This document shows, one piece after another, positions 1 to 5,904 of a DNA stretch of 9,222 nt. A model generated the notes under the pieces. That model worked only from the letters and a program-made list of their open reading frames with translations. It did not search any database and was not told where the DNA came from. This DNA comes from an uncultured Bacteroidota bacterium (GTDB lineage Bacteria > Bacteroidota > Bacteroidia > B-17B0 > Aurantibacillaceae), in assembly GCA_903923915.1 (NCBI GenBank), contig CAIXZI010000172.1:1-9222 (forward strand), read 5' to 3'. Numbering within the stretch: position 1 is the first letter of the stretch; every line of letters begins with the position of its first letter. A program made the position numbers and the translations under genes.

Positions 1-311
1 CTTTTTTTCATGATGTGGTTTTTTTGTATAATTAATTTCGGAGCGTGAAGATATAATATTTCTTTTAACAAAAAATGTTTAGCTATTTCTGTTGGGTTTA
101 TAATACGCTACAACGTGCTTGGCAAAATTTATCTTAAAAAAATTATTACGGTAAACACATAACAATTTAAATTTCCAATAAATAAGCATTATGGTTTTGA
201 TATGGCAACATTTGGATATGTACTATTTAAAGAAAGAAAAGATTAATCTATTATTACAACCAAAAACTTTGTAACAAATAAACTTACTTTATATCTTAAA
301 AGGAGATAATT
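1..311. other. Left flank without a recognisable gene
   Basis: This AT-rich stretch holds no open frame that resembles a protein I know. The longest small frames are about 27 codons (plus strand from 191) and 36 codons (minus strand from 190), and neither has a family signature. A frame open at the left edge on the plus strand ends at the TGA at 46-48, so the tail of an upstream gene could reach in, but too little is visible to say. The right end probably carries the promoter of the short-chain dehydrogenase gene. I see no tRNA, terminator hairpin or repeat here. Confidence 0.5.
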
Positions 312-314
312 TTG
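307..314 (+). promoter_or_regulatory. Candidate Bacteroidota -7 promoter element (TAATTTTG)
   Basis: The octamer is an exact match to TAnnTTTG, the -7 element read by the primary sigma factor of Bacteroidota. It ends 18 bases before the ATG at 333. No TTG stands at the expected 19-21 base distance upstream, so the -33 half is missing or weak. An AAGGAG at 300-305 overlaps this area and would sit well for a TTG start at 312, but the protein family argues against that start. Confidence 0.4.
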
Positions 315-332
315 CAGGGTAAAATTTTTAAA

Positions 333-1103
333 ATGAAAACAGCATTAATAACAGGCGCATCAAGCGGTATTGGTTACGAATTAGCAAAAATACACGCATC
401 TAAAGTAGGTAATTTGGTTTTGGTTGCACGCAGCAAAGCAACATTAGATGAACTTAAAAACGAGTTGGAGAAACAATACAATATAAAGGTATACACCATT
501 GGTAAAGATTTATCGTTACCTAATGCTGCGCAAGAAGTATATGAAGAAACCACTAAGCAAAACATTAAAATTGATTACCTCATTAACAATGCAGGTTTTG
601 GCACCTTTGGTTTTTATGCCATAAGCAATTGGGACAAGGAACTACAAATGATTAACTTAAACATTACTGCTCTTTGCCAGTTTACCAAACTGTATGTAAA
701 AGATATGGTAAAAAATAAAAGCGGGAAAATTATGAACGTGGCATCTACGGCTGCGTTTCAACCCTGCCCTACCATGGCGGTTTATGGCGCTACCAAAGCA
801 TATGTATTAAGTTTTAGCGAAGCGGTTGATAATGAAGTGCGAGATAAGGGCATTACGGTTACAGCGCTTTGTCCGGGTGCTACAGCCAGTGGTTTTCAAG
901 CAGCTGCAAACATGACAAATAGTAAACTCTTTAAAGATAAAAAACTACCTAGCTCAAAAGAAGTTGCCGAGTATGGCTATACAGCTATGCTAAAAGGTAA
1001 AACGGTTGCTATACATGGTACATTAAATTATCTAATGGCTAATGCAATAAGGTTTACGCCACGTGCGCTGGTTGTTGCTATGGCAAGAAAAATTATGGGG
1101 TAA
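333..1103 (+). CDS. SDR-family oxidoreductase (DltE/COG0300-like)
   Basis: A 256-residue classical short-chain dehydrogenase/reductase, expected to be a soluble NAD(P)H-dependent enzyme that oxidises an alcohol or reduces a carbonyl group. The Rossmann cofactor loop TGASSGIG is at residues 7-14, the NNAG motif at 85-88, and the catalytic triad is Ser138, Tyr151 and Lys155 (YGATK). An Asn in the stretch 108-110 probably completes the tetrad. Arg33 just after the second beta strand suggests preference for NADP(H). The frame is open from a TTG at 312, with an AAGGAG six bases before it, but the ATG at 333 starts the protein directly at the first beta strand, as is usual in this family, so I chose it. 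The substrate cannot be told from sequence; related proteins are often annotated as general short-chain dehydrogenases. The gene is followed by a hairpin repeat and then hrpB, with no functional link evident. Confidence 0.93.
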   Translation: MKTALITGASSGIGYELAKIHASKVGNLVLVARSKATLDELKNELEKQYNIKVYTIGKDLSLPNAAQEVYEETTKQNIKIDYLINNAGFGTFGFYAISNWDKELQMINLNITALCQFTKLYVKDMVKNKSGKIMNVASTAAFQPCPTMAVYGATKAYVLSFSEAVDNEVRDKGITVTALCPGATASGFQAAANMTNSKLFKDKKLPSSKEVAEYGYTAMLKGKTVAIHGTLNYLMANAIRFTPRALVVAMARKIMG

Positions 1104-1126
1104 GTATATGCCGACCTCATCCCAGC

Positions 1127-1148
1127 CCCTTCTCCTGTAGGAAAAGGG
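1127..1148. repeat. Intergenic hairpin of the C-rich dispersed type
   Basis: The arms 1127-1136 (CCCTTCTCCT) and 1139-1148 (AGGAAAAGGG) pair over ten positions with one mismatch (1132 with 1143) around a very short loop. With the upstream CCTCATCCCAGCC (1115-1127), the unit resembles the C-rich 'CCTCA-CCC-AGCCCC-TCTCC' hairpins that I recall as scattered through many Bacteroidota and cyanobacterial genomes; that recollection is not tested here. It is GC-rich compared with its surroundings and lies wholly between the dehydrogenase stop and the hrpB start. No T-run follows it on the plus strand, so it is not a typical intrinsic terminator, although it could still slow transcription or stabilise a 3' end. 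Confidence 0.6.
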
Positions 1149-1165
1149 AGTGTATAAAACTTTAG

Positions 1166-1173
1166 TAGTTTTG
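1166..1173 (+). promoter_or_regulatory. Candidate -7 promoter element before hrpB (TAGTTTTG)
   Basis: An exact match to TAnnTTTG that ends nine bases before the ATG at 1183. If it is used, the transcript would start only a few bases before the start codon, giving an almost leaderless mRNA. A clear TTG -33 element is not seen upstream, since that place is occupied by the end of the hairpin repeat and a TGTAT stretch. Confidence 0.4.
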
Positions 1174-1182
1174 CGCTCCGCT

Positions 1183-3663
1183 ATGTTTAATCCTTTTGAT
1201 ATTGATTTACCCGTTACCGAAATTATTGCGGATGTTAGAACGCAATTAAGTTTAGGCAATACCTTATTGGTTAATGCCCCACCCGGTGCAGGCAAAAGTA
1301 CCTTGTTACCTTTAGCTTTATTTGAAGAGAGTTGGTTGCAGGACAAAAAAATAATTATGCTGGAGCCTCGTCGTTTAGCGGCAAAAACAATTGCATGGCG
1401 AATGTCGTCTTTACTAAACGAAGAAATTGGACAAACTATTGGTTACCGTATACGATTAGATACTAAAGTAAGTAGCAAAACAAAAATAGAAGTTGTTACA
1501 GAAGGGATCTTAACCCGCATGTTGCATAGCGATAATGCTTTGGAAGAAGTGGGCTTAGTAATTTTTGATGAGTTTCATGAACGCAATTTGCAGGCAGACT
1601 TAGCTTTGGCTTTATGCAGGGAAGCACAACAAGTATTACGACCAGATTTGCGTATTTTAATTATGTCGGCTACCTTAAACATGCCGCAACTGCAACAATT
1701 ATTAAAAGCCCCACTAATTGAAAGTAAAGGAAGGCAATACCCGGTAGAAGTAATTTATGCAGGCGAAGCAGATGAAACCTTATTGCCTGAATTAATGGCG
1801 CGCGCTGTAGTAACCGCAGTAAACGAACAACCGGGAGATGCTTTAGTTTTCTTACCCGGCGAAGCAGAAATAAAAAAGTGTGCAGATATATTAAGCAATA
1901 CACTTAGCGATTTTAAGATACATCCTTTATACGGACAATTACCACAACAAGAACAATACGCAGCCATCTTTCCAAATAAGCAAGGCAAACGCAAAGTAGT
2001 ATTAGCTACATCTATTGCAGAAACAAGCTTAACCATTGAAGGAATAAAAATTGTAATAGACAGCGGCTTTACACGCACATCGCGCTTTGATGTAAAATCG
2101 GGTTTATCAAGATTAGAAACTATACGCATATCTAAAGATGCTGCCGATCAGCGTGCCGGGCGTGCCGGACGTTTAAGCAACGGCGTGTGTTATCGTTTAT
2201 GGACTATGGCAACGCATAATCGTTTAGCCGAACATCGCGTGCCCGAAATAATGGAAGCTGATCTAACTTCGTTAATGTTAGATATGGCCAAGTGGGGTGT
2301 TAGTGATATCAATCAATTAACTTGGTTAACTCCTCCACCAAAAGCATCGTTGCAACAGGCATCAGATACCTTGCATCAAATAGGTGCTTTAGAAAATAAT
2401 AAAATAACAGCGCATGGTAAGCAGGTGCATCAATTGGCTTGTCACCCACGCATTGCGCACATGTTGCTGAAAGCAGAAACTTTAGAAGCACAACAACTGG
2501 CCACCGATATTGCTGCTTTGTTAGAAGAACGCGACCCATTGCCACGCGATAGCGGCATTGATATTAATTTGCGCATTGAAGCTTTAAGACGAGCCAGAAA
2601 TAATAACAGCAGTGGAAATCGTTTTGGACGGATTGAAAAGAATGCAGCATCGTATCGTAAACTTTTACAAATAGAATCTTCTAATAATGTGTATGATGCC
2701 TATGATACCGGATTGTTATTGGCCTTTGCCTATCCTGAACGTATTGCATCTGCAAGACCGGGTAACAATGCACAGTTTCAGTTAGCCAATGGTAAAATTG
2801 CAGCAGCCGGACATAAAGATGATCTGGCACATGAGGCTTGGTTAGCTTTTGCTAATATGGATTTACGAGATGGCTTAGGAAAAATATTTTTAGCCGCACC
2901 GCTTAATCCAAAAGACTTGCTGCCTATGGTAAAAGAACAAGATACCATTGTGTGGGATACCCGTAAAGGGGGCTTGCTTGCCAATAAAGAATTAAAAATT
3001 GGTAGTATTGTTTTACGTTCTAAACCATTGGCCAAACCAAATGAAGAACAGCGCGTAGCGGCTATTTGTAAAGCATTAGAAAAAGAGGCTACCAGTTTAT
3101 TAAATATTAGTGAGAGTTTTACTCGTCTGCAAAATCGTATTTTAAGTTTGCGTGTTTGGAATAAAGAAGAAGCATGGCCTGATGTTACAAGCGAAACGCT
3201 TTTTGCAAATGCACAAACCTGGTTAGCACCTTATTTAGGTAATGTTAGAGAACCCGAAGATTTAAAACGAGTTGATTTAACTGAAGCGTTGTTAAATAGT
3301 TTAGAGTACGAAAAACAAATGGCCTTAAACAAGTTAGCGCCTGCAACATTTGAAGTACCAAGCGGTTCTAAAATTGCGATAGAATATTTTGTGAATGGTG
3401 CAGCACCTGTGTTATCAGTCCGTTTGCAAGAAGTATTTGGTTTAAGCGATACACCAACACTTAATAACGGCAAAGTAAAAGTCAATTTGCATTTGCTATC
3501 TCCCGGTTATAAACCCGTGCAAGTTACCAGCGATTTAAAAAGCTTTTGGGATAATTTATACCACGAAGTAAAAAAAGAACTGCAACGCCGTTATCCTAAA
3601 CATGCCTGGCCCGAAGACCCATGGACTGCCACTGCGGTAGCAAAAGGTCGCAGCAAGAAATAA
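1183..3663 (+). CDS. hrpB: ATP-dependent RNA helicase HrpB (DEAH/RHA type)
   Basis: An 826-residue DExH-box helicase of superfamily 2, close to the usual length of HrpB. Visible motifs are Walker A GAGKST (35-40), motif II DEFH (129-132), motif III SAT (162-164), motif IV around LVFLPG (221-226), motif V around LATSIAETSLT (274-284) and motif VI QRAGRAGR (323-330). A helicase-associated region follows, and then the HrpB-specific C-terminal domain, recognisable by PVLSVRLQEVFGL (742-754), LHLLSPGYKPVQVT (769-782) and YPKHAWPEDPW (804-814). The product is expected to be a cytoplasmic ATP-driven RNA or RNA-protein remodeller; the physiological role of HrpB is poorly defined. The frame stays open back to a GTG at 1150, but those codons run into the hairpin repeat and lack family similarity, so the ATG at 1183 is preferred. 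It ends in tandem TAATAA, 21 bases before the next gene, a pseudouridine synthase, which fits a shared role in RNA metabolism. Confidence 0.95.
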   Translation: MFNPFDIDLPVTEIIADVRTQLSLGNTLLVNAPPGAGKSTLLPLALFEESWLQDKKIIMLEPRRLAAKTIAWRMSSLLNEEIGQTIGYRIRLDTKVSSKTKIEVVTEGILTRMLHSDNALEEVGLVIFDEFHERNLQADLALALCREAQQVLRPDLRILIMSATLNMPQLQQLLKAPLIESKGRQYPVEVIYAGEADETLLPELMARAVVTAVNEQPGDALVFLPGEAEIKKCADILSNTLSDFKIHPLYGQLPQQEQYAAIFPNKQGKRKVVLATSIAETSLTIEGIKIVIDSGFTRTSRFDVKSGLSRLETIRISKDAADQRAGRAGRLSNGVCYRLWTMATHNRLAEHRVPEIMEADLTSLMLDMAKWGVSDINQLTWLTPPPKASLQQASDTLHQIGALENNKITAHGKQVHQLACHPRIAHMLLKAETLEAQQLATDIAALLEERDPLPRDSGIDINLRIEALRRARNNNSSGNRFGRIEKNAASYRKLLQIESSNNVYDAYDTGLLLAFAYPERIASARPGNNAQFQLANGKIAAAGHKDDLAHEAWLAFANMDLRDGLGKIFLAAPLNPKDLLPMVKEQDTIVWDTRKGGLLANKELKIGSIVLRSKPLAKPNEEQRVAAICKALEKEATSLLNISESFTRLQNRILSLRVWNKEEAWPDVTSETLFANAQTWLAPYLGNVREPEDLKRVDLTEALLNSLEYEKQMALNKLAPATFEVPSGSKIAIEYFVNGAAPVLSVRLQEVFGLSDTPTLNNGKVKVNLHLLSPGYKPVQVTSDLKSFWDNLYHEVKKELQRRYPKHAWPEDPWTATAVAKGRSKK

Positions 3664-3670
3664 TAATGTG

Positions 3671-3678
3671 TATGTTTG
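3671..3678 (+). promoter_or_regulatory. Candidate -7 promoter element before the pseudouridine synthase (TATGTTTG)
   Basis: An exact TAnnTTTG match in the 21-base gap between hrpB and the next gene, ending six bases before the ATG at 3685. The upstream -33 place lies within the end of hrpB and has no TTG. It may give the synthase a promoter of its own in addition to read-through from hrpB. A chance match is possible in AT-rich sequence. Confidence 0.3.
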
Positions 3679-3684
3679 CTTGAT

Positions 3685-4326
3685 ATGGATAAGCCTGTTA
3701 TAATTTACGAAGATGAAGTTTTGTTGGTGTGTAATAAGCCTGCTGGCTTAATGGTTGAACCCGACCGCAATAATTTTCCTAACTTATTGCAACAGGTAAA
3801 AAATTATTTAAAAAACACTACAGGAAATAATCAGCACTATGTGCAGCATCTTCACCGTTTAGACAGGCCAACCAGTGGTATTGTATTGTTTACCAAACAA
3901 AAAGAGCATCTTAGAAATTTAAGCGAGCAATTTGCACAACGCAGCGTATCTAAATATTATGTGGCATTAACTAAAAATGCTCCCAAAGAAAAAACAGGTG
4001 TTTTAGAACACTGGCATCGTAAAGAAAAAAAGAAAGCACAGCTTGTTACTGAAGGAACACCTTTTGCCGAAAAAGCAAAATCAGAATACAGTGTTACATC
4101 GCATGGAGATTTCTTTAAGTGGGATATAAAGTTACATACCGGTAAATACCATCAAATACGCGTGCAGTTAGCCAGTTTGGGTTGCCCTGTTTTAGGAGAT
4201 GAACTTTATGGTTCGCCAGAACATTACAAGCTAAACATTATAGCACTTCATGCTTCAAAGTTAATTATACTACATCCGGTAACTAAAAAAGAAATGGTGT
4301 TTGAAGCAGATGCCAGTCATTTGTAG
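3685..4326 (+). CDS. RluA-family RNA pseudouridine synthase, no S4 domain
   Basis: A 213-residue stand-alone catalytic domain of the RluA family, which converts particular uridines in rRNA or tRNA to pseudouridine. The N-terminal strand segment with LLVCNKPAGLMVEP (13-26) is typical. The catalytic motif HRLDRPTSG is at 57-65 with Asp60 as the catalytic residue. The RNA-binding/active-site motif TGKYHQIRVQ is at 152-161, followed by LGDELYG (170-176). There is no N-terminal S4 RNA-binding domain, as in the short RluA/TruC-like members, so the target (tRNA or 23S rRNA) cannot be assigned. The frame is open from a TTG at 3676, but the ATG at 3685 gives the usual N-terminus and the TTG lies inside a promoter-like motif. 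It follows hrpB by 21 bases on the same strand and ends 11 bases before an opposing gene. Confidence 0.93.
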   Translation: MDKPVIIYEDEVLLVCNKPAGLMVEPDRNNFPNLLQQVKNYLKNTTGNNQHYVQHLHRLDRPTSGIVLFTKQKEHLRNLSEQFAQRSVSKYYVALTKNAPKEKTGVLEHWHRKEKKKAQLVTEGTPFAEKAKSEYSVTSHGDFFKWDIKLHTGKYHQIRVQLASLGCPVLGDELYGSPEHYKLNIIALHASKLIILHPVTKKEMVFEADASHL

Positions 4327-4337
4327 ATTACAGCCTA

Positions 4338-4523
4338 TTATTTAAAGGCAGCAGGTTGTACAGCAAAATCCTCGCTCATAATATATATAGTAAGAGCCAC
4401 CATTATTAAAACAATGCCTACCCACACACGCCAATCTTGGTGCATTCTTTTCCAGTAAGAGCCAAGATGAGTATGTTTATTAAAGTTTTTTTGGTTACGA
4501 AAACTGTGTTCTGGATGAGTCAT
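4338..4523 (-). CDS. Small single-span membrane protein, unknown function
   Basis: A 61-residue protein I do not recognise by name. Residues 1-31 are polar and rich in His, Lys, Arg and Asn. A single hydrophobic span of about 20 residues follows (about 32-50, WVGIVLIMVALTIYIM), then a short acidic tail. The basic N-terminal side predicts an inside N-terminus and a short outside C-terminus. It is the last gene of the minus-strand block, 43 bases after the DUF6526-like gene, and its stop is 11 bases from the stop of the opposing pseudouridine synthase gene. The layered design (soluble basic head, clean membrane span, no stop-codon problems) and its place in an apparent operon support a real gene rather than a chance frame. 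No Shine-Dalgarno sequence is visible. Confidence 0.75.
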   Translation of the reverse strand: MTHPEHSFRNQKNFNKHTHLGSYWKRMHQDWRVWVGIVLIMVALTIYIMSEDFAVQPAAFK

Positions 4524-4566
4524 ACTATTATTTTTATTTGATTTTTATACTTAGTTATTATTGATA

Positions 4567-5004
4567 CTATACCCGATTGTTATCGGGCCGCCAGTTATTA
4601 ATAGCTTTTTTAATATTGTTGGGTTTCAAATTTTCTTTTAATGCACGGTTAAGTAAAATAACAAATTCATCATCGCCTGCAAAACGCAGTGCCGCTATTT
4701 GTTTAAAAGAAAGTTTGTCTTCTACCGGTTTAGCATGCTGGCTATAAAGTTCAAAATAACGCAACCTAAACTCCAGTCTAACAATCCTATCTTGATTACC
4801 CAAAGCATAATGTTGGCGAAGCATGATAGCCAAATACAATATACAAAAAGATAAAACGGAAAACATAATCCATTCAGCTCTATTCAATTCATTTTTATAT
4901 GCTTTTTGCAAACTCCATGCAATTAGTATAGCCATTAAAGGAAGAAACACATAATGATGTGGCCAATAATATCTTATATGATTATGATATGTTTGCTTTT
5001 TCAT
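4567..5004 (-). CDS. DUF6526-like membrane protein
   Basis: A 145-residue protein of a family I associate with DUF6526, found widely in Bacteroidota and without known function. The pattern fits throughout: an N-terminal 'QTYHNHIRYYWPHHYVF' segment (4-20), two hydrophobic spans (about 18-34 and 43-62), then LRQHYAL (62-68), NQDRIVRLEFRLRYFEL (70-86), a segment LSFKQIAALRFAGDDEF (98-114), and a closing IKKAINNWRPDNNRV. The conserved part behind the membrane hairpin is amphipathic and charged, so it probably lies on the cytoplasmic side. The gene is nine bases downstream of the Cys-rich protein gene and 43 bases upstream of the 61-residue membrane protein gene, so it is probably part of the same transcript. 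The family name is from memory; the assignment of function is open. Confidence 0.88.
   Translation of the reverse strand: MKKQTYHNHIRYYWPHHYVFLPLMAILIAWSLQKAYKNELNRAEWIMFSVLSFCILYLAIMLRQHYALGNQDRIVRLEFRLRYFELYSQHAKPVEDKLSFKQIAALRFAGDDEFVILLNRALKENLKPNNIKKAINNWRPDNNRV
4572..4587. repeat. Perfect 6-bp inverted repeat at the end of the DUF6526-like gene
   Basis: CCCGAT (4572-4577), four bases TGTT, then ATCGGG (4582-4587). On the minus-strand mRNA this is a GC-rich hairpin with an AACA loop that encodes the last residues (PDNNRV) and reaches two bases from the stop codon. Closely related CCCGAT..ATCGGG palindromes are, from memory, common between genes in this phylum. No T-run follows in the direction of transcription, so it is not a clear terminator. 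Confidence 0.55.
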
Positions 5005-5013
5005 AAAACGATA

Positions 5014-5286
5014 TTAAAAAAATAAACCCCAAACTAACGAAGCACTACTTTGGTTTTTTAAATCAGGAGTAAACTTTGATTCCCCTCTTAAAACGCAATC
5101 TATTTTTTGCTTGTAGCGTATGTTAGATTTACGGTTTTTAGGAGCAACTAAAAATTTAGTTACACAAGCAGGGCAAAGTGTAATGCAAATAGCATTATCT
5201 ACACTTACATACAATACGTTATTATAATCTAGTTCTCTCCAATTATGTAATTCAAAACAAGCCGAACAAGTAGTATATGTTTTCAT
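5014..5286 (-). CDS. Small Cys-rich (possible zinc-binding) protein, unknown function
   Basis: A 90-residue protein that I cannot place in a named family. It has five cysteines in the first half: Cys7 and Cys10 (CSAC), Cys34, and Cys38 and Cys41 (CPAC). Two CxxC pairs about 28 residues apart are the usual layout of a zinc ribbon or related four-Cys metal site, so a small zinc-binding protein is a reasonable inference. The second half is basic (residues about 45-70, with NRKSNIRYKQK) and might touch nucleic acid or partner protein. No membrane segment or signal peptide is seen. It is flanked closely on both sides by the PA2169-type gene (18 bases upstream) and the DUF6526-like gene (nine bases downstream), which argues that it is real and co-transcribed. 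The frame starts at an ATG with no Shine-Dalgarno sequence. Confidence 0.75.
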   Translation of the reverse strand: MKTYTTCSACFELHNWRELDYNNVLYVSVDNAICITLCPACVTKFLVAPKNRKSNIRYKQKIDCVLRGESKFTPDLKNQSSASLVWGLFF

Positions 5287-5304
5287 AATAATAGTTTTAA
5301 TAAT

Positions 5305-5769
5305 TTATTTATATTCAACTAACATATCTTTCATTTCTCTTACTTTATCATGATCGGCTTTTAGAAACACATATTGCTTATTTAATAAATATTGTTGGTC
5401 GGCATTTAAGTATTTAAGTTTATCTGTTAATATTTTTTTATACATACTAACAGCAACATATTCGCCATATTCACATGAGTTTAAAATTTCTTTAAAATCA
5501 TCATTTATAAGTGCAGCCTTAACATCTATCCAAGCCCTAAAAAATTTACCACTTGTAGTAGGCTCTTTTGTTGGAACGCCTCCTAATTGCAAAACCTCGC
5601 TAATAAGTTCTGTAATGCATTTTTTACTGGTTTGCACAAATTGAAAAAACATATCTTTCAACTCGGTATTTTTAATTTCATTAGAGGCGGTTTCGTACCA
5701 TTCAATTCTATTATTATTTATTTCTATTAGCGTATTTAATACTTCTATTGATTGCTCTTGGTTTTTCAT
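5305..5769 (-). CDS. PA2169/DUF2383-family four-helix-bundle protein (ferritin-like)
   Basis: A 154-residue, all-helical protein that fits the PA2169-type DUF2383 family throughout. Telling segments are VLNTLIEINNNRIEWYETAS (10-29), MFFQFVQTSKKC (40-51), ELISEVLQLGGVPT (54-67), the SGKFFRAWIDVKAAL stretch (73-87), ILNSCEYGEY (95-104) and FLKADHDKVREMKDM (135-149). The family adopts a ferritin-like four-helix fold; Glu54, Glu100, Glu103 and His140 are plausible metal-contact residues by position, but this is inference. Members are usually small cytoplasmic proteins with no known reaction, often seen in stress-responsive settings. It is the first gene of a four-gene minus-strand block, with the next start 18 bases away. 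The 135 bases before it carry a palindrome and probably its promoter, although I see no good TAnnTTTG match there. Confidence 0.92.
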   Translation of the reverse strand: MKNQEQSIEVLNTLIEINNNRIEWYETASNEIKNTELKDMFFQFVQTSKKCITELISEVLQLGGVPTKEPTTSGKFFRAWIDVKAALINDDFKEILNSCEYGEYVAVSMYKKILTDKLKYLNADQQYLLNKQYVFLKADHDKVREMKDMLVEYK

Positions 5770-5830
5770 TTAATATAGTTTAAATGTGAAATTGATACGT
5801 ACAAAATTGGCAGAAATGGCAACAAAAAGT

Positions 5831-5840
5831 GTTATATAAC
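5831..5840. repeat. Perfect palindrome GTTATATAAC upstream of the four-gene block
   Basis: The ten bases read the same on both strands and are flanked by AAAAGT on the left and TTTT on the right, so a longer imperfect inverted repeat spans about 5825-5844. It lies about 60 bases upstream of the PA2169-type start and about 65 bases downstream of the permease stop. It could be an operator for the block, or, read on the minus strand with the T-stretch that follows, a weak terminator for the permease. It could also be chance in AT-rich DNA. Confidence 0.35.
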
Positions 5841-5904
5841 TTTTACAATAAGTTACATGATTACTACATTTTATAAAAAAACGTTAAAAAAATAGGCTAT
5901 AAAA

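Noticed and set aside
80..190. Small minus-strand frame of 36 codons
   Set aside because: Too short, no recognisable motif and no neighbouring signal that would support it.
191..274. Small plus-strand frame of 27 codons
   Set aside because: No family likeness and no promoter or ribosome-binding signal; expected by chance in AT-rich DNA.
312..332. TTG start at 312 for the short-chain dehydrogenase, with AAGGAG six bases upstream
   Set aside because: The spacing is good, but it would add seven residues in front of the usual family start at the ATG (333), and Bacteroidota rarely use Shine-Dalgarno sites. The TTG is also part of the TAATTTTG promoter-like motif.
1150..1182. GTG start at 1150 for hrpB
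   Set aside because: The extra eleven codons begin at the edge of the intergenic hairpin repeat and have no family similarity. The ATG at 1183 gives a normal HrpB N-terminus.
1032..1346. Minus-strand frame of 104 codons opposite the dehydrogenase end and hrpB start
   Set aside because: It is antisense to two well-supported genes and crosses the hairpin repeat; the translated residues show no family. Treated as a shadow frame.
1755..2129. Minus-strand frame of 124 codons inside hrpB
   Set aside because: It is antisense to conserved helicase motifs V and nearby regions, and has the skewed composition expected of a shadow frame.
3676..3684. TTG start at 3676 for the pseudouridine synthase
   Set aside because: It lies within a TATGTTTG promoter-like motif, and the ATG at 3685 gives the usual N-terminus.
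5808..5824. TTGGCAGAAATGGCAA resembling a sigma-54 promoter
   Set aside because: The GG and GC are only eight bases apart instead of ten, so it does not fit. The direct TGGCA repeat is probably chance.
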